Source: Cytobacillus sp. S13-E01
GTDB lineage: Bacteria > Bacillota > Bacilli > Bacillales > Bacillaceae_L
Direction: 5' to 3'
Assembly: GCF_029193815.1 (NCBI RefSeq)
Contig: NZ_JARFVC010000008.1
Coordinates: forward strand, 85,175 to 149,174
DNA length: 64,000 nucleotides
In this document: positions 1-10,930 of the stretch, in pieces
Layout: every line of letters begins with the position of its first letter
How positions within the stretch are numbered: position 1 is the stretch's first letter
Translations under genes and position numbers: made by a program
The notes under the pieces: model-generated
Told to the model about the DNA's origin: nothing
Database searches by the model: none
Seen by the model: the letters and a program-made list of their open reading frames with translations, nothing else

Positions 1-3000
1 TTGCGACTTTTACTGTTTCCATTAACTCTTCGAAGATGTTTCCATTGTTAATGGCTGTTTGTTTTAACCTTGTAAGTGCCACATTCACGCTATCTTTGTT
101 TTGCTCCTGGAAGCTTTTTAGGTTCTTGATTTGTAATTCTTTTTCTTCCTGTGTTGCCCTAGCCAACTCGATTTCATTTTGTTCTTCTTCAGAAGGTGGG
201 TTTGGGTTTAGGTAGGTGTTGACCCCAATAATCGGAAGCTCACCCGTATGCTTTTTCATTTCATAGTACATTGATTCGTCTTGAATTTTTCCACGTTGGT
301 ACTGAGTTTCCATTGCACCTAGTACACCACCACGGTCATTTAAGCGTTCAAATTCTTGTAGGACCATTTCTTCAACAAGATCTGTTAGTTCTTCCACCAC
401 AAATGAACCTTGTAATGGATTTTCATTTTTCGCAAGTCCATGCTCTTTTGTAATAATCATTTGAATCGCCATTGCACGACGTACCGATTCCTCTGTTGGG
501 GTTGTAATTGCTTCATCATATGCGTTTGTATGAAGTGAATTACAATTATCCTGCAGTGCCATAAGAGCTTGTAAGGTCGTACGAATGTCATTAAAATCAA
601 TTTCTTGAGCATGTAAAGAGCGTCCTGATGTTTGGACATGATATTTAAGCTTTTGACTACGTTCATTTGCTCCATATTTATCTCTCATTACAGTTGCCCA
701 AATTCTTCTAGCCACACGACCAATTACCGTATACTCAGGATCGAGTCCGTTGCTAAAGAAGAAAGAAAGGTTAGGTGCAAAATCATCAATATTCATTCCT
801 CGACTTAAATAGTATTCTACATAGGTGAAACCATTTGATAGCGTAAACGCTAATTGAGAAATCGGATTGGCACCTGCTTCAGCAATATGGTAACCAGAAA
901 TAGATACTGAATAGTAGTTTCGTACTTTATTGTTGATAAAGTATTCTTGAATATCACCCATCATCCGAAGCGCAAACTCAGTTGAGAAAATGCATGTATT
1001 TTGACCTTGGTCTTCTTTTAAAATATCAGCTTGAACGGTACCACGAACGGTTTGTAATGTTTTCGCTCTTACTTCGTGGAACTCCTCAACCGTTAAAATG
1101 CGGCCAAGTTCAGTTTCTCGCATTTCAACCTGTTGTGTAATCGCCGTATTCATAAACATCGCTAAAATAATCGGCGCTGGACCATTGATTGTCATCGAAA
1201 CGGATGTCGATGGTGCACATAAATCAAAGCCATTATAAAGCTTTTTCATATCATCTAATGTACAAACACTTACTCCACTTTCCCCAACCTTGCCGTAGAT
1301 ATCAGGGCGGTATGCAGGGTCTTCACCATATAACGTAACAGAATCAAAAGCAGTACTTAGTCGTTTCGCATCATCATCCTTTGATAAATAGTGGAAGCGT
1401 CTATTTGTTCTGTCTGGTGTACCTTCGCCAGCAAACTGCCGCTTAGGATCTTCACCTTCACGTTTAAACGGAAACACGCCAGCAGTATATGGGAATGAGC
1501 CTGGTACATTCTCTTTATAAACCCAACGTAAAATTTCTCCTAAATCCTTGTATCTTGGCAAGACAACTTTCGGGATATTTAACCCTGATAAACTTTTTGT
1601 TTGTAAAATGGTAATGATCTCTTTGTCACGTACTTTTGTTACAAACTTATCTTTTGAATACATATCCTTAAGCTGATCCCATGAATCTAATATGCGTTTG
1701 GATTCATGTGTTAATTTCGTTTCATAGCTCGCTTTAAGTGCGTTTAGGGTTTCTAGTACTGATTCGTTATGATCTATTTCTACCAAACTTTCAATCGTTC
1801 CATTGATTTGGAATAGTTTACGAGCGACTTCTACTTGTTCCTCAGCTTTTTTATGGTATTTCCTAACTGTGTCAGAAATCTCTCGTAAATAATAACGACG
1901 GTCATTAGGAATGATGACATTTTGTTTTTCTACATCTGTTGTTTTTTCAAGTGATGTCGTCCAGTTTGTATTCGCTTTTTCATTTAGTAATTCAACTAAG
2001 TTCACAAACAATGTGTTTGTTCCAGGGTCATTAAATTGACTTGCGATAGTACCGAACACCGGCATCTCTGAAAAGTCTTTTTCAAAAAGGAGACGACTTC
2101 TTTGGTATTGTTTTTGAACTTGACGTTTTGCATCCTCAGAACCTTTTCGCTCAAATTTATTGATAACAATAAGATCAGCAAAATCGATCATATCAATTTT
2201 TTCAAGCTGTGAAGGTGCTCCGAATTCACTTGTCATGACATACATAGATAAATCACAGATTTCTGCGATTTCCGCATCACCTTGACCAATTCCGCTTGTC
2301 TCAACAATAACCAAATCAAAGCCTGCAGCCTTCGTTACTGCTATCGCATCCTTAATCGCAAGGGAAAGCTCTGTCTTTGAACCTCTTGTTGCTAAGCTTC
2401 TCATATAAACGCGTGGTGAAAAAATCGCGTTCATGCGAATACGGTCCCCAAGTAAAGCTCCACCCGTTTTTTGTTTTGTCGGATCGACAGATAAAATTGC
2501 TACCTTCTTTTCAGGGATTTCATTTAAAAAGCGACGAATCAGTTCATCGGTTAATGAACTTTTTCCAGCTCCACCCGTTCCAGTAATCCCAACTACTGGG
2601 ACATTTTTAACAAGCTCTTTCACCTTATCCATTACACTTTCAGCCGTTGCGGCTACTTCACTTGTTACATCTATCTGATTTTCAGCCACTGTAATTAACT
2701 TTGCGACAGCTTGATAGTCTCCCTGTTCAAGACGATCTATTTGCTCCCCTACATTTTTAGGTGTCGTAGAAAAATCACATTCTTTGATCATGAGTTGAAT
2801 CATGCCTTCTAGACCGTACTTTCGACCATCCTCAGGTGAAAAGATACGAGCAATACCGTATTCATGTAGGTCCTTAATTTCACGAGGAATAATAACCCCA
2901 CCACCGCCACCATAGATACGAATATGTGTCGCACCACGTTCTTTTAAAAGATCATACATATATTTAAAATATTCGACATGTCCACCTTGGTATGAAGAGA

Positions 3001-3199
3001 TCGCAATTCCTTGAACATCTTCTTGAATCGCTGCATTTACCACTTCTTCAACTGAGCGGTTATGACCTAGGTGGATTACCTCCGCCCCATTCGCTTGAAT
3101 GATTCGACGCATAATATTAATCGATGCATCATGTCCATCAAAAAGACTAGATGCCGTTACAAATCGAATATGATGGTTTGGACGATACTTTTCTTGCAT
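1..3199 (-). CDS. icmF: Fused isobutyryl-CoA mutase IcmF (3' end outside window)
   Basis: IcmF interconverts isobutyryl-CoA and n-butyryl-CoA with adenosylcobalamin, and carries its own G-protein chaperone. Translation from 3199 gives an N-terminal B12-binding domain with the cobalt-ligating motif DGHDAS near residue 21. A MeaB-like GTPase domain follows, with P-loop GTGGAGKSS near residue 205 and NKFER near 350, then a C-terminal mutase domain from about 560. The stretch [17 protein letters not shown] is typical of the isobutyryl rather than methylmalonyl enzymes. The frame is open for 1066 codons to the window edge and probably lacks only some 20 residues. ATG 3199 is preferred over ATG 3208 because AGAAAGGA lies 8 nt upstream of it. 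It is the last gene of the acyl-CoA operon and probably links branched-chain and straight-chain acyl-CoA degradation. Confidence 0.93.
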   Translation of the reverse strand, partial: MQEKYRPNHHIRFVTASSLFDGHDASINIMRRIIQANGAEVIHLGHNRSVEEVVNAAIQEDVQGIAISSYQGGHVEYFKYMYDLLKERGATHIRIYGGGGGVIIPREIKDLHEYGIARIFSPEDGRKYGLEGMIQLMIKECDFSTTPKNVGEQIDRLEQGDYQAVAKLITVAENQIDVTSEVAATAESVMDKVKELVKNVPVVGITGTGGAGKSSLTDELIRRFLNEIPEKKVAILSVDPTKQKTGGALLGDRIRMNAIFSPRVYMRSLATRGSKTELSLAIKDAIAVTKAAGFDLVIVETSGIGQGDAEIAEICDLSMYVMTSEFGAPSQLEKIDMIDFADLIVINKFERKGSEDAKRQVQKQYQRSRLLFEKDFSEMPVFGTIASQFNDPGTNTLFVNLVELLNEKANTNWTTSLEKTTDVEKQNVIIPNDRRYYLREISDTVRKYHKKAEEQVEVARKLFQINGTIESLVEIDHNESVLETLNALKASYETKLTHESKRILDSWDQLKDMYSKDKFVTKVRDKEIITILQTKSLSGLNIPKVVLPRYKDLGEILRWVYKENVPGSFPYTAGVFPFKREGEDPKRQFAGEGTPDRTNRRFHYLSKDDDAKRLSTAFDSVTLYGEDPAYRPDIYGKVGESGVSVCTLDDMKKLYNGFDLCAPSTSVSMTINGPAPIILAMFMNTAITQQVEMRETELGRILTVEEFHEVRAKTLQTVRGTVQADILKEDQGQNTCIFSTEFALRMMGDIQEYFINNKVRNYYSVSISGYHIAEAGANPISQLAFTLSNGFTYVEYYLSRGMNIDDFAPNLSFFFSNGLDPEYTVIGRVARRIWATVMRDKYGANERSQKLKYHVQTSGRSLHAQEIDFNDIRTTLQALMALQDNCNSLHTNAYDEAITTPTEESVRRAMAIQMIITKEHGLAKNENPLQGSFVVEELTDLVEEMVLQEFERLNDRGGVLGAMETQYQRGKIQDESMYYEMKKHTGELPIIGVNTYLNPNPPSEEEQNEIELARATQEEKELQIKNLKSFQEQNKDSVNVALTRLKQTAINNGNIFEELMETVKVA

Positions 3200-3221
3200 A
3201 TAACTCATCCTTTCTACTAGC

Positions 3222-3860
3222 CTATTTTTCAACGATAGCTTCCTTGTGTATCCCTTTTAAAAGAAGCGATGTTTGAAGCCCTATATACTCGTCTAATGTA
3301 TAAAGCTTTTGAAGTGCCCAACGGCGAAAGCCCCACATTTGACCTTGAACATAAATATTATGGGCAATCAAATTGACTTCACGTTTTTCCAATTGAAGTT
3401 CACCCGTTTCGATACAGCCTAAAATGACACTTTCAAACATTGCTACCATTTCAAACTCTTTTTTTAAGACATAGGGCAAAGCATCCTTTGAAAGCGATTT
3501 TGCTTCTTGGTACATAACTAGGACTTCAGCTTGCATTTCGTCCATTACTCGAAAATAGTGTGCAATTGCAAGCTTTAAGCTTTCTATACTTCCTTGATTC
3601 GTATCAATATCCTGCTGCATTCTGTCTCGAACCTGATCATAAATGCTGTCACAAACTAAGTAGAGAACATCTTCTTTTTTACGAATGTATTCATATAATG
3701 TTCCGATGCTAAAGCCCGCTGCTTTAGCTATTTCTCTCGTTGTTGTCCGGTGGAAACCTTTTTCTTTAAAAAGGGTAACTGCTCCTTTAATCATCTGATC
3801 CCGTCTTTTTTTTATTAGGCGCTCATCTTTTACAGAAGCAGGTACTTCGCGTTTTTTCAT
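3222..3860 (-). CDS. TetR/AcrR-family regulator of the acyl-CoA operon
   Basis: This 212-residue protein has an N-terminal helix-turn-helix (about residues 24-66, with [20 protein letters not shown]) and a helical ligand-binding C-terminal domain with no close pathway-specific motif. It resembles the TetR regulators that sit beside icmF and acyl-CoA dehydrogenase genes in other bacilli; a CoA thioester ligand is an inference. Its RBS is GGAGTGGTGAA before ATG 3860. Only 22 bp separate its stop from icmF, and the icmF ribosome site lies in that gap. It probably acts on the TGA(A/C)TGA operators at 10940 and 8495, though a FadR orthologue encoded elsewhere could equally bind them. Confidence 0.85.
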   Translation of the reverse strand: MKKREVPASVKDERLIKKRRDQMIKGAVTLFKEKGFHRTTTREIAKAAGFSIGTLYEYIRKKEDVLYLVCDSIYDQVRDRMQQDIDTNQGSIESLKLAIAHYFRVMDEMQAEVLVMYQEAKSLSKDALPYVLKKEFEMVAMFESVILGCIETGELQLEKREVNLIAHNIYVQGQMWGFRRWALQKLYTLDEYIGLQTSLLLKGIHKEAIVEK

Positions 3861-3963
3861 TTCACCACTCCATTACTTGAAGTGAGAGGATTAGGCATTG
3901 TATAAAAATTCATATTAGGACCTTCTCCAAACCTCTAATCTTCATATATTGCAAATAGAAGCT

Positions 3964-3988
3964 TCGACATGTACTTGGTACTTGTCGA
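3964..3988. repeat. Imperfect CGACATGTAC inverted repeat
   Basis: Arms of 11 bp (3964-3974 and 3978-3988, one mismatch) surround a 3-nt centre in the 141-bp gap between acdA and the TetR gene. It is a relative of the perfect palindrome at 7227-7253. There is no U-run on the operon strand, so it does not look like an intrinsic terminator. It could be an mRNA hairpin or a DNA-level site. Confidence 0.6.
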
Positions 3989-4001
3989 TTTTTCTTAAAT
4001 C

Positions 4002-5141
4002 TTATTTCGTAATCATTCTTGAAATAACTAGACGTTGAATTTCTTGAGTACCTTCATAGATTTGAGTAATTTTGGCATCACGCATATAACGTTCTACTGG
4101 ATAATCCTTTGTATAACCATAGCCACCGAATACTTGAACCGCCTCAGTTGTCACCTTCATAGCTGTATCCCCAGCTAGTAATTTAGACATTGCCGATTCT
4201 TTTCCATATGGTAGGCCCTCTGACTCTAACCATGCAGCTTGATAGGTTAATAGTCGAGAAGCTTCGATTCCAGTCGCCATGTCAGCAAGTTTAAAGCCGA
4301 TTCCTTGTTGTGCTGCGATAGGCTTGCCAAATTGTTCACGCTCTTTTGCGTAATCTACTGCCGCATCTAGCGCGCCCTGAGCAATCCCTACTGCTTGGGC
4401 AGCAATTCCGTTACGACCACCATCTAATGTCATCATCGCCACTTTAAAACCTTCCCCTTCGGCTCCAAGAAGGTTTTCTTTTGGTACGCGGCACTCTTCA
4501 AACATGATTTCTGTGGTTGGGGATGAACGAATCCCTAGTTTCTTTTCCTTTTTACCAACTGAAAATCCTGGGAAATCACTTTCAACGATAAATGCTGATG
4601 TCCCTTTATACTTTGAAGTTGGATCTGTTAAGGCAAAAACCACATAAATATCAGCAATCCCACCATTTGTAATAAAAATCTTTGAGCCATTTAAAACGTA
4701 ATCATCACCATCAAGTCTCGCAGTTGTTCTCATTCCACCAGCATCTGAGCCTGAACCTGGTTCAGTTAAGCCGTATGCACCAATCTTCTTGCCTTCTGCC
4801 ATTGGTCTTAGGTACTTTTGCTTTTGTTCTTCATTTCCAAATTTAAAGATTGGCCAGCCAGCTAATGATGTGTGGGCTGACAAAGTTACACCCGTTGATG
4901 CACATACGCGGGATAGCTCTTCAATTGCGATACAATAGGCTAAATAGTCACTTCCGATTCCACCGTACTCTTCAGGCCAAGGAATCCCTGTTAATCCTAG
5001 TTCAGCCATTTTGTCAAAAATTTCACGGTCAAAGCGTTCTTCTTCATCACGCTCTGCGGCTGTTGGAGCTACTTCATTTTTTGCAAAGTCACGGACCATT
5101 TTTCGAATCATTTCATGTTCTTCTGAAAGTTTAAAATTCAT
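4002..5141 (-). CDS. acdA: Acyl-CoA dehydrogenase AcdA
   Basis: This is an FAD-dependent acyl-CoA dehydrogenase of 379 residues, the family length. It oxidises short or branched acyl-CoA to enoyl-CoA and passes electrons to ETF. The N-terminal helical domain runs to about residue 120. The signature [12 protein letters not shown] is near 125-140, and the C-terminal stretch [20 protein letters not shown] with YEGTQEIQ supplies the catalytic-Glu region. As I remember it, the B. subtilis AcdA sequence (beside fadF in that species) is very similar. RBS GGAGGAAC precedes ATG 5141. It lies 15 bp after the paralogous dehydrogenase, so the two are co-transcribed. Exact chain-length preference cannot be read from sequence. 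Confidence 0.93.
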   Translation of the reverse strand: MNFKLSEEHEMIRKMVRDFAKNEVAPTAAERDEEERFDREIFDKMAELGLTGIPWPEEYGGIGSDYLAYCIAIEELSRVCASTGVTLSAHTSLAGWPIFKFGNEEQKQKYLRPMAEGKKIGAYGLTEPGSGSDAGGMRTTARLDGDDYVLNGSKIFITNGGIADIYVVFALTDPTSKYKGTSAFIVESDFPGFSVGKKEKKLGIRSSPTTEIMFEECRVPKENLLGAEGEGFKVAMMTLDGGRNGIAAQAVGIAQGALDAAVDYAKEREQFGKPIAAQQGIGFKLADMATGIEASRLLTYQAAWLESEGLPYGKESAMSKLLAGDTAMKVTTEAVQVFGGYGYTKDYPVERYMRDAKITQIYEGTQEIQRLVISRMITK

Positions 5142-5156
5142 TGTGTCGTTCCTCCA

Positions 5157-6296
5157 TTATTTTAAAAGGTGTTTGCTAATCACTATGTGTTGTATTTCGC
5201 TAGTGCCTTCGTATATTTCACATATTTTTGCATCACGGAAAAAGCGTTCAACAGGATATTCTTTTGTATAGCCATATCCCCCGTATACTTGGATGGCTTC
5301 TGTAGCAACGTCCATTGCAGCTTTGGAAGCATACAGTTTTGCCATTGATGCTTCCTTGCCACAAGGAAGATTGTTTGTACGTAAATATGCAGCCCGGTAG
5401 ACTAATAGTTTGGCAGCTTCAACACTTGTTGCCATATCAGCAAGCTTAAAACCAATTCCTTGCTGAGCAGCGATTGGTTCTCCAAATTGAACTCGTTCTT
5501 TTGCGTAATTTACTGCATGCTTAAGTGCTGCCTCAGCAATTCCCAGTGATTGTGCCGCTATCCCAATTCTGCCAATATCTAAGTTTGATAACGCAATTTT
5601 AAAACCTTCTCCTTCTTCACCTAGTAGGTTCTCGACTGGGACTTTTGCATCTTCAAAGGTTATTTGAACCGTTCTTGATCCATGAAGACCCATTTTATGC
5701 TCATCCTTGCCGATAATAAAGCCTGGTGTACTTTTCTCTACAATAAATGCCGATACACCCTTACTACCTTTTTCTTCAGGGTTAGTCCTTGCAAAAACGA
5801 TATACGTATCTGCTTCACCACCATTTGTGATAAATACCTTTGAACCATTTAATATATAGTGATTCCCTTGTTTGACTGCCTTTGTTTTCAGACTAGCGGC
5901 ATCTGAACCTGCACTTGGTTCTGTTAAGCAAAACGCCCCTAGATATTCACCAGACGCTAGCTTTGGCACGTATTTTTGCTTTTGCTCTTTTGTTCCAAAG
6001 TAAAGAATCGGGTTTGTTCCCACTGAGGTGTGTACAGACAAAATCACCCCGATTGTTGCACTAACTTTAGATAATTCATGAATGGCGATGATGTAAGAAG
6101 TAAAGTCCATCTTAGAACCACCCAGTGTTTCAGGGGTAGTAATCCCCATTAAACCTAAATTTGCCATCTTCGCGAGAATTTCTCTAGGAAAGTGACCGTT
6201 TTCCATTTCTTCAATATGCGGAGCAATCTCTTTTTCGGCAAATTCGCGAACCATCTTTCTCATTATTTCTTGCTCTTTTGTAAAACGGAAGTTCAT
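5157..6296 (-). CDS. Acyl-CoA dehydrogenase (second paralogue, MmgC/Bcd-like)
   Basis: This second 379-residue acyl-CoA dehydrogenase has the same architecture as AcdA. It has TEPSAGSDAAS near residue 125, the FAD/ETF-facing C-terminal stretch VYGGYGYTKEYPVERFFRDAK, and YEGTSEIQ supplying the catalytic region. It is clearly diverged from its neighbour, so the pair probably splits substrates, for example butyryl-CoA and isobutyryl/2-methylbutyryl-CoA; that split is inference. The start ATG at 6296 follows GAGGAGG. It lies between the hydroxybutyryl-CoA dehydrogenase and acdA in one operon. Confidence 0.92.
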   Translation of the reverse strand: MNFRFTKEQEIMRKMVREFAEKEIAPHIEEMENGHFPREILAKMANLGLMGITTPETLGGSKMDFTSYIIAIHELSKVSATIGVILSVHTSVGTNPILYFGTKEQKQKYVPKLASGEYLGAFCLTEPSAGSDAASLKTKAVKQGNHYILNGSKVFITNGGEADTYIVFARTNPEEKGSKGVSAFIVEKSTPGFIIGKDEHKMGLHGSRTVQITFEDAKVPVENLLGEEGEGFKIALSNLDIGRIGIAAQSLGIAEAALKHAVNYAKERVQFGEPIAAQQGIGFKLADMATSVEAAKLLVYRAAYLRTNNLPCGKEASMAKLYASKAAMDVATEAIQVYGGYGYTKEYPVERFFRDAKICEIYEGTSEIQHIVISKHLLK

Positions 6297-6353
6297 TGTA
6301 AGCCTCCTCTTAGATGTATGGATGGGTGATTCATCTAGTAAAACGCTCGTGTT

Positions 6354-7208
6354 TTAAGCCCCATACGAGTAGAAGCCACGACCTGATTTCTTACCTAGCC
6401 AGCCTGCTTTTACATATTTTCTAAGCAATGGGCATGGGCGATATTTGTCATCACCAAAGCCTTCATGTAGGGTTTCCATAATATAAAGACATGTATCAAG
6501 TCCGATAAAGTCAGCTAAAGTTAATGGTCCCATCGGGTGGTTCATCCCAAGCTTCATTACTTCATCAATGGCTTCAGGTGTTGCAACACCTTCATAGACA
6601 GTAAAAATCGCTTCATTGATCATCGGCATTAAAATTCGATTAGAAACAAAGCCTGGGAAATCATTCACTTCAACTGGTACCTTGCTTAATTTTTTCGTCA
6701 TATCTTCAATAACATCATATACTTCATCACAAGTAGCTAAGCCACGAATGATTTCTACTAATTTCATCACTGGAACTGGATTCATAAAGTGCATACCAAT
6801 TACTTTTTCCGGGCGATTTGTGGCTGCAGCTATTTCTGTAATCGGTAGTGAGGATGTGTTTGTCGCTAAGATAGTAGTCTGCGGTGTAATTTGGTCTAAT
6901 TCCGCAAAAAGCTTTGTCTTAATGTCCATGTTTTCGATTGCCGCTTCAATTACAAGGTCAACATCACTAGCATTTTGTAAGTCTAGTGAAGGTGTAATTC
7001 TGTTTAAGGTAGCCACCATCTCCGTTTCAGTCATGCGGCCCTTATCCACTTGGCGTGATAGGTTCTTATTGATAATTCCAAATCCTCTATCAAGAAAGTC
7101 TTGCTTTATATCATGTAATTTCACATCATAGCCAGACATTGCACAAACTTGGGCAATTCCTGAACCCATTTGACCCGCACCAATCACCATTACTTTTTGA
7201 ACATTCAT
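6354..7208 (-). CDS. mmgB: 3-hydroxybutyryl-CoA dehydrogenase
   Basis: This 284-residue NAD(P)-dependent enzyme converts 3-hydroxybutyryl-CoA to acetoacetyl-CoA. The N-terminal Rossmann motif is [11 protein letters not shown]. The catalytic region has [11 protein letters not shown] and HFMNPVP, and the C-terminal domain carries [20 protein letters not shown] 7208 is chosen over an upstream in-frame start because AGGAGGT sits 7 nt before it; the longer reading would begin inside the 7227-7253 palindrome. The gene acts between the acyl-CoA dehydrogenases and the thiolase on either side of it in the operon. The B. subtilis name mmgB is used by similarity and position. Confidence 0.92.
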   Translation of the reverse strand: MNVQKVMVIGAGQMGSGIAQVCAMSGYDVKLHDIKQDFLDRGFGIINKNLSRQVDKGRMTETEMVATLNRITPSLDLQNASDVDLVIEAAIENMDIKTKLFAELDQITPQTTILATNTSSLPITEIAAATNRPEKVIGMHFMNPVPVMKLVEIIRGLATCDEVYDVIEDMTKKLSKVPVEVNDFPGFVSNRILMPMINEAIFTVYEGVATPEAIDEVMKLGMNHPMGPLTLADFIGLDTCLYIMETLHEGFGDDKYRPCPLLRKYVKAGWLGKKSGRGFYSYGA

Positions 7209-7226
7209 TGCTATTACCTCCTGTAT

Positions 7227-7253
7227 TTCGACATGTACCAGGTACATGTCGAA
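7227..7253. repeat. Perfect 13-bp palindrome inside the acyl-CoA operon
   Basis: Arms 7227-7239 and 7241-7253 are exact reverse complements with a single central base; the core is CGACATGTACC. It fills half of the 51-bp gap between the thiolase stop and the mmgB ribosome site. It is not followed by a U-run, so it may be an mRNA processing or stability hairpin, or a dyad for a dimeric protein. A diverged copy lies at 3964-3988. Confidence 0.75.
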
Positions 7254-7259
7254 TCGCTT

Positions 7260-8438
7260 TTATACTTGAACCATTATCGCATCGCCCTGGCCGCCACCAC
7301 TGCAGATTGCTGCGATTCCGGTGCCTCCGCCTCTGCGTTTTAGTTCGTGGATAAGTGTAATAATGATACGGGCTCCACTTGCTCCGATTGGGTGACCTAA
7401 TGCTACTGCACCGCCATTAACATTTACTTTTGTAGGATCTAAATCTGCAATTTGACCGCTTGCAAGTGCGACTGCAGCGAATGCTTCATTCACTTCAAAA
7501 AGATCGATGTCAGCAACTACTTTACCCGTTTTCTTTAAGAGCTCATTAATGACTAGACCTGGTGTTTTTGGGAAATCCTTTGCCTCAACAGCAATGGCAG
7601 TATGGGCAACGATGGTAGCTAACGGTTGTTTTCCTTCTTTCGCTGCACGTTCTTCGCTCATCAATACAAGTGCTGCAGCTCCATCATTGATTCCCGGAGC
7701 ATTTCCAGCTGTAATTGTGCCATCCACATTAAACACAGGCTTCAATTTTGCTAGCTTTTCAAAGGATGTATCTTTACGAGGTGCTTCGTCTTGATCAATA
7801 CGTGTTACCTCACCTTTACGCCCTTTTATTTCTACCGCAACAATTTCTTCAGCTAATTTTCCTGTTTCGACTGCTGTAACTGTACGTTGATGGCTTGTAT
7901 ATGCCCACTCATCCTGAGCTTCACGTGTAAGACCTAACTCTAAAGCCGTTTCATTTCCGTATGTTCCCATGTGAACGCCATTGAAGCTACATGTTAATCC
8001 ATCATGAACCATTAAATCTTTCACACTAGCATCTCCCATTCGAAGTCCAAAGCGTGCTTTTGGCAAAATATATGGGGCATTACTCATTGATTCCATCCCA
8101 CCAGCGACAATTATCTCTTCATCACCAGCACGGATAATTTGATCAGCTAATGTAACACTTCGAAGGCCAGAGGCACAGACTTTATTAATTGTTTCTGTTT
8201 TTACTTCCCACGGAATTCCTGCATGTCGCGCCGCTTGTCGTGAAGGTATTTGTCCTTGTCCTCCTTGTAAAACAGATCCAAGAATGACTTCATCGACATT
8301 AGCAGCCACAACTCCAGCACGAACAAGTGCCTCTTTAACTGCAATACCACCTAATTCAGAAGCTGTTAATGAGCTAAGTGAACCACCTAATTTTCCAAAT
8401 GGTGTACGCACACCGCTTAAAATAACTGTTTTCCCCAT
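7260..8438 (-). CDS. mmgA: Acetyl-CoA acetyltransferase (thiolase)
   Basis: This 392-residue type II thiolase condenses or cleaves acetoacetyl-CoA. The nucleophile Cys is in [11 protein letters not shown] near residue 88. The C-terminal signatures are [20 protein letters not shown] and [12 protein letters not shown] 8438 follows GGGAGGTAGGA; a longer reading begins 15 nt earlier, inside the ribosome site, and is rejected. It is the first gene of the thiolase-mmgB-acd-acdA-tetR-icmF operon. A cre-like site and a FadR-like dyad lie 37-74 bp upstream. Confidence 0.93.
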   Translation of the reverse strand: MGKTVILSGVRTPFGKLGGSLSSLTASELGGIAVKEALVRAGVVAANVDEVILGSVLQGGQGQIPSRQAARHAGIPWEVKTETINKVCASGLRSVTLADQIIRAGDEEIIVAGGMESMSNAPYILPKARFGLRMGDASVKDLMVHDGLTCSFNGVHMGTYGNETALELGLTREAQDEWAYTSHQRTVTAVETGKLAEEIVAVEIKGRKGEVTRIDQDEAPRKDTSFEKLAKLKPVFNVDGTITAGNAPGINDGAAALVLMSEERAAKEGKQPLATIVAHTAIAVEAKDFPKTPGLVINELLKKTGKVVADIDLFEVNEAFAAVALASGQIADLDPTKVNVNGGAVALGHPIGASGARIIITLIHELKRRGGGTGIAAICSGGGQGDAIMVQV

Positions 8439-8474
8439 ATTCCTACCTCCCATTAAATTTAAGTTGATTTCTAT

Positions 8475-8488
8475 TTTAAGCGCTTACA
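8475..8488 (-). promoter_or_regulatory. Catabolite-responsive element (cre) before the thiolase operon
   Basis: On the minus strand the 14-mer TGTAAGCGCTTAAA fits the CcpA consensus TGWAANCGNTNWCA at 13 of 14 positions. It overlaps a possible -10 (TAAAAT) about 40 bp upstream of the thiolase start, a position expected for carbon repression. B. subtilis mmg genes are also CcpA controlled. Confidence 0.7.
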
Positions 8489-8494
8489 AAACTA

Positions 8495-8512
8495 TGACTG
8501 AACGCTCGCTCG
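8495..8512. promoter_or_regulatory. Weak FadR/TetR-type operator dyad
   Basis: TGACTGA-ACGC-TCGCTCG has the 7-4-7 layout of Bacillus FadR boxes. One half-site is good (one mismatch to TGAATGA) and the other is diverged. It lies 6 bp upstream of the cre on the promoter side of the thiolase operon. It shares its half-site with the stronger copy at 10940. Confidence 0.4.
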
Positions 8513-8666
8513 ATTTTTGTCCAATGAAGGAGGTGTACAATCTTCTACGTTCGTACACCTCGACTCATTTTTTATGCGTTCTACCACTCTATTATTCTAT
8601 TTTACTGCAAAAATTGGAAAATTTGAATACTTAATTTTCATTAAAATCTAATAAATTTGTGCTGGT

Positions 8667-10784
8667 TTAAGAAGCAAGTCCTTTTGTTTCACCAACTACT
8701 GATCGCTCTAAAAGTTCAGCAATATCATAGGTTCCAACTTCTTCTTCAACTTCCTTCGCCTTTGTTCCATCACTTAACATCGTTAAGCAGTACGGACAGC
8801 CAGAGCTAATAATGCTTGGTTGAACCGCTAAAGCCTGTTCTGTTCTTGCAACATTTATTCGGCTTCCTGTGTCCTCTTCCATCCACATTAGTCCTCCCCC
8901 TGCTCCACAGCACATACCTGTTTCGCGGTTACGTTCCATCTCAAGTAGCTTTACGCCAGGAATTGCTTTTAGGATATCACGTGGCTCCTCATAAACCTCA
9001 TTGTATCTTCCTAAGTAACATGAATCATGGTACGTGATCGTTTCATTCACTTCGTATTTAGGAACGAGTCTACCTTCCTTCACAAGCTTTGCAAGTAGTT
9101 CGGTGTGGTGGTAAACTTCAGCTTGCAAACCGAAATCAGGGTATTCATTTTTGAATATATTGTAAGCGTGTGGATCAATCGTTACGATTTTCTTCACTTC
9201 ATTTTTCTCAAATTCAGCGATATTATTTGTTGCTAGCTCTTGGAATAAAAATTCATTCCCTAAACGACGCGGTGTATCACCCGAGTTCTTCTCCTTATTA
9301 CCAAGAATTGCAAATTTAACTCCAGCCTCATTTAATAATTTAGCAAAAGATAATGCAATTTTTTGGCTTCGATTATCGAATGCACCCATAGAACCAACCC
9401 ATAATAGGTATTCAAAATCTTCTCCAGCTTTTTTCATTTCTTTCACAGTTGGTACAACCACATCTTCACGAACTTCACGCCAGTTTTCTTTTTCTTTACG
9501 GTTTAATCCCCATGGATTTCCTTGGCGCTCAATGTTTGTCATCGCACGTTGTGCATCTGGGTTCATTTTTCCTTCTGTTAAAACAAGATAACGACGTAGG
9601 TCGATAATTTTATCAACATGCTCATTCATGACTGGACATTGATCTTCACAGTTACGACAAGTCGTACATGCCCAAATTTCTTCTTCTGTAATAACTTCAC
9701 CAATTAAGCTTGGATTGTAAGCCATTTCTAATGTTGCAGCTGTTTCCTCAGCACCTTTTCCTGCTGAAGCTAGTGCTAGTTGATTCCCTTTTGTGTTTGA
9801 AAATGCAACAGCCGGTACCCATGGTGCTCTAGATGTAACAACCGCACCTTTTTCAGTTAAGTGATCACGTAATTTTAAGATTAAATCCATTGGTGATAAC
9901 ATTTTACCTGTACCTGTTGCTGGACACAAGTTTGTACAACGTCCACATTCCACACAGGCATATAAATCAACTAACTGTGTTTGTTTAAAGTCTTCAATTT
10001 TACCAACACCATAGGATTCTTGACTTTCATCTTCAAAATCAATCTTTTCAAGTTTACCAGGGTTAGATATGCGTCCAAAAAATACATTGACTGGTCCTGC
10101 AATTAAGTGTGCATGCTTAGATTGTGGTACATACACAAGGAATGTTAATAAGAACAGCAAGTGAATCCACCATGAAATGTAAAACACTATGATTGATGCA
10201 GTTTCACCAATCCAGCCTAGTATAAAAGCAAATCCAGAAGCGATTGGCTCACTCCATGTTAACTCTTCACCATGCCATACAATGCCCATTCCATTTCCTA
10301 AAAGCACTGATAACATTAATCCACCAATGAAAAGTAGAACTAGTCCTGATTTAAAGCCTCTTTTTAAACGAACTAATTTTTCAATATAACGACGGTGGAA
10401 AGCCCACACAACCGCTACTAAAATCATAAACGTAACGATTTCTTGGAAGAATGTAAATGCTGGATACAAAGGTCCGAGTGGAAGGTGAGACCCAGGCACT
10501 AATCCTTTTATAATGAAATCAATTGCACCAAACTGAACTAATATGAAGCCATAAAAGAACATAACGTGGATTGCACCACTTTTTTTATCTTTTAAAAGCT
10601 TTTTCTGGCCAAATACATTGACCCAAACCTTATCTAGACGCTCTTTGAATTTACGATCAAATTCAACCTTTTTACCGAGCTTGATATATTCCATTCTTGT
10701 CTTAATTAAGTAGATAAATAAATATACTGCGTAAGCGGTTACAGTTAAGAATGCAATCAAATTAATAACTAATAAAGTACCCAC
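8667..10784 (-). CDS. fadF: FadF: heterodisulfide-reductase-like Fe-S electron carrier for beta-oxidation
   Basis: This 705-residue membrane-anchored iron-sulfur oxidoreductase is thought to pass electrons from acyl-CoA dehydrogenase/ETF to the quinone pool. The first ~230 residues hold several membrane helices of a NarI-like b-type module. Two 4Fe-4S motifs follow (CVECGRCTNLCPATG near 278 and CTTCRNCEDQCPV near 372). Two cysteine-rich CCG-type domains come last (CYLG and CCGAGGG near 615-650). It matches B. subtilis YwjF/FadF in length and position. The start is GTG 10784, with AAAGGGGC 8 nt upstream; the ATG between them runs into a stop at once. Its promoter contains the operator at 10940. 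Confidence 0.93.
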   Translation of the reverse strand: MGTLLVINLIAFLTVTAYAVYLFIYLIKTRMEYIKLGKKVEFDRKFKERLDKVWVNVFGQKKLLKDKKSGAIHVMFFYGFILVQFGAIDFIIKGLVPGSHLPLGPLYPAFTFFQEIVTFMILVAVVWAFHRRYIEKLVRLKRGFKSGLVLLFIGGLMLSVLLGNGMGIVWHGEELTWSEPIASGFAFILGWIGETASIIVFYISWWIHLLFLLTFLVYVPQSKHAHLIAGPVNVFFGRISNPGKLEKIDFEDESQESYGVGKIEDFKQTQLVDLYACVECGRCTNLCPATGTGKMLSPMDLILKLRDHLTEKGAVVTSRAPWVPAVAFSNTKGNQLALASAGKGAEETAATLEMAYNPSLIGEVITEEEIWACTTCRNCEDQCPVMNEHVDKIIDLRRYLVLTEGKMNPDAQRAMTNIERQGNPWGLNRKEKENWREVREDVVVPTVKEMKKAGEDFEYLLWVGSMGAFDNRSQKIALSFAKLLNEAGVKFAILGNKEKNSGDTPRRLGNEFLFQELATNNIAEFEKNEVKKIVTIDPHAYNIFKNEYPDFGLQAEVYHHTELLAKLVKEGRLVPKYEVNETITYHDSCYLGRYNEVYEEPRDILKAIPGVKLLEMERNRETGMCCGAGGGLMWMEEDTGSRINVARTEQALAVQPSIISSGCPYCLTMLSDGTKAKEVEEEVGTYDIAELLERSVVGETKGLAS

Positions 10785-10930
10785 TATATCATGCCCCTTT
10801 CAAAAATAAGTCTTAAGATATACCCCGATCCAAAAAATGAATAATTTAGGCAGAATTGCTTATTCAAAAGTAGAAATTGCTTTCGAACATTTCAAAAGAA
10901 ATTAATATTCTGACTTTACTTCCTATATCC

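Noticed and set aside
4850..5134. Frames antisense to acdA and many similar antisense frames across the window
   Set aside because: They overlap strongly supported genes, have no ribosome sites and no recognisable products.
8525..8565. GAGGTGTAC/GTACACCTC hairpin as fadF terminator
   Set aside because: The stem is real but lacks a U-run on the fadF strand and lies over 100 bp past the stop; recorded only as a possible mRNA hairpin.
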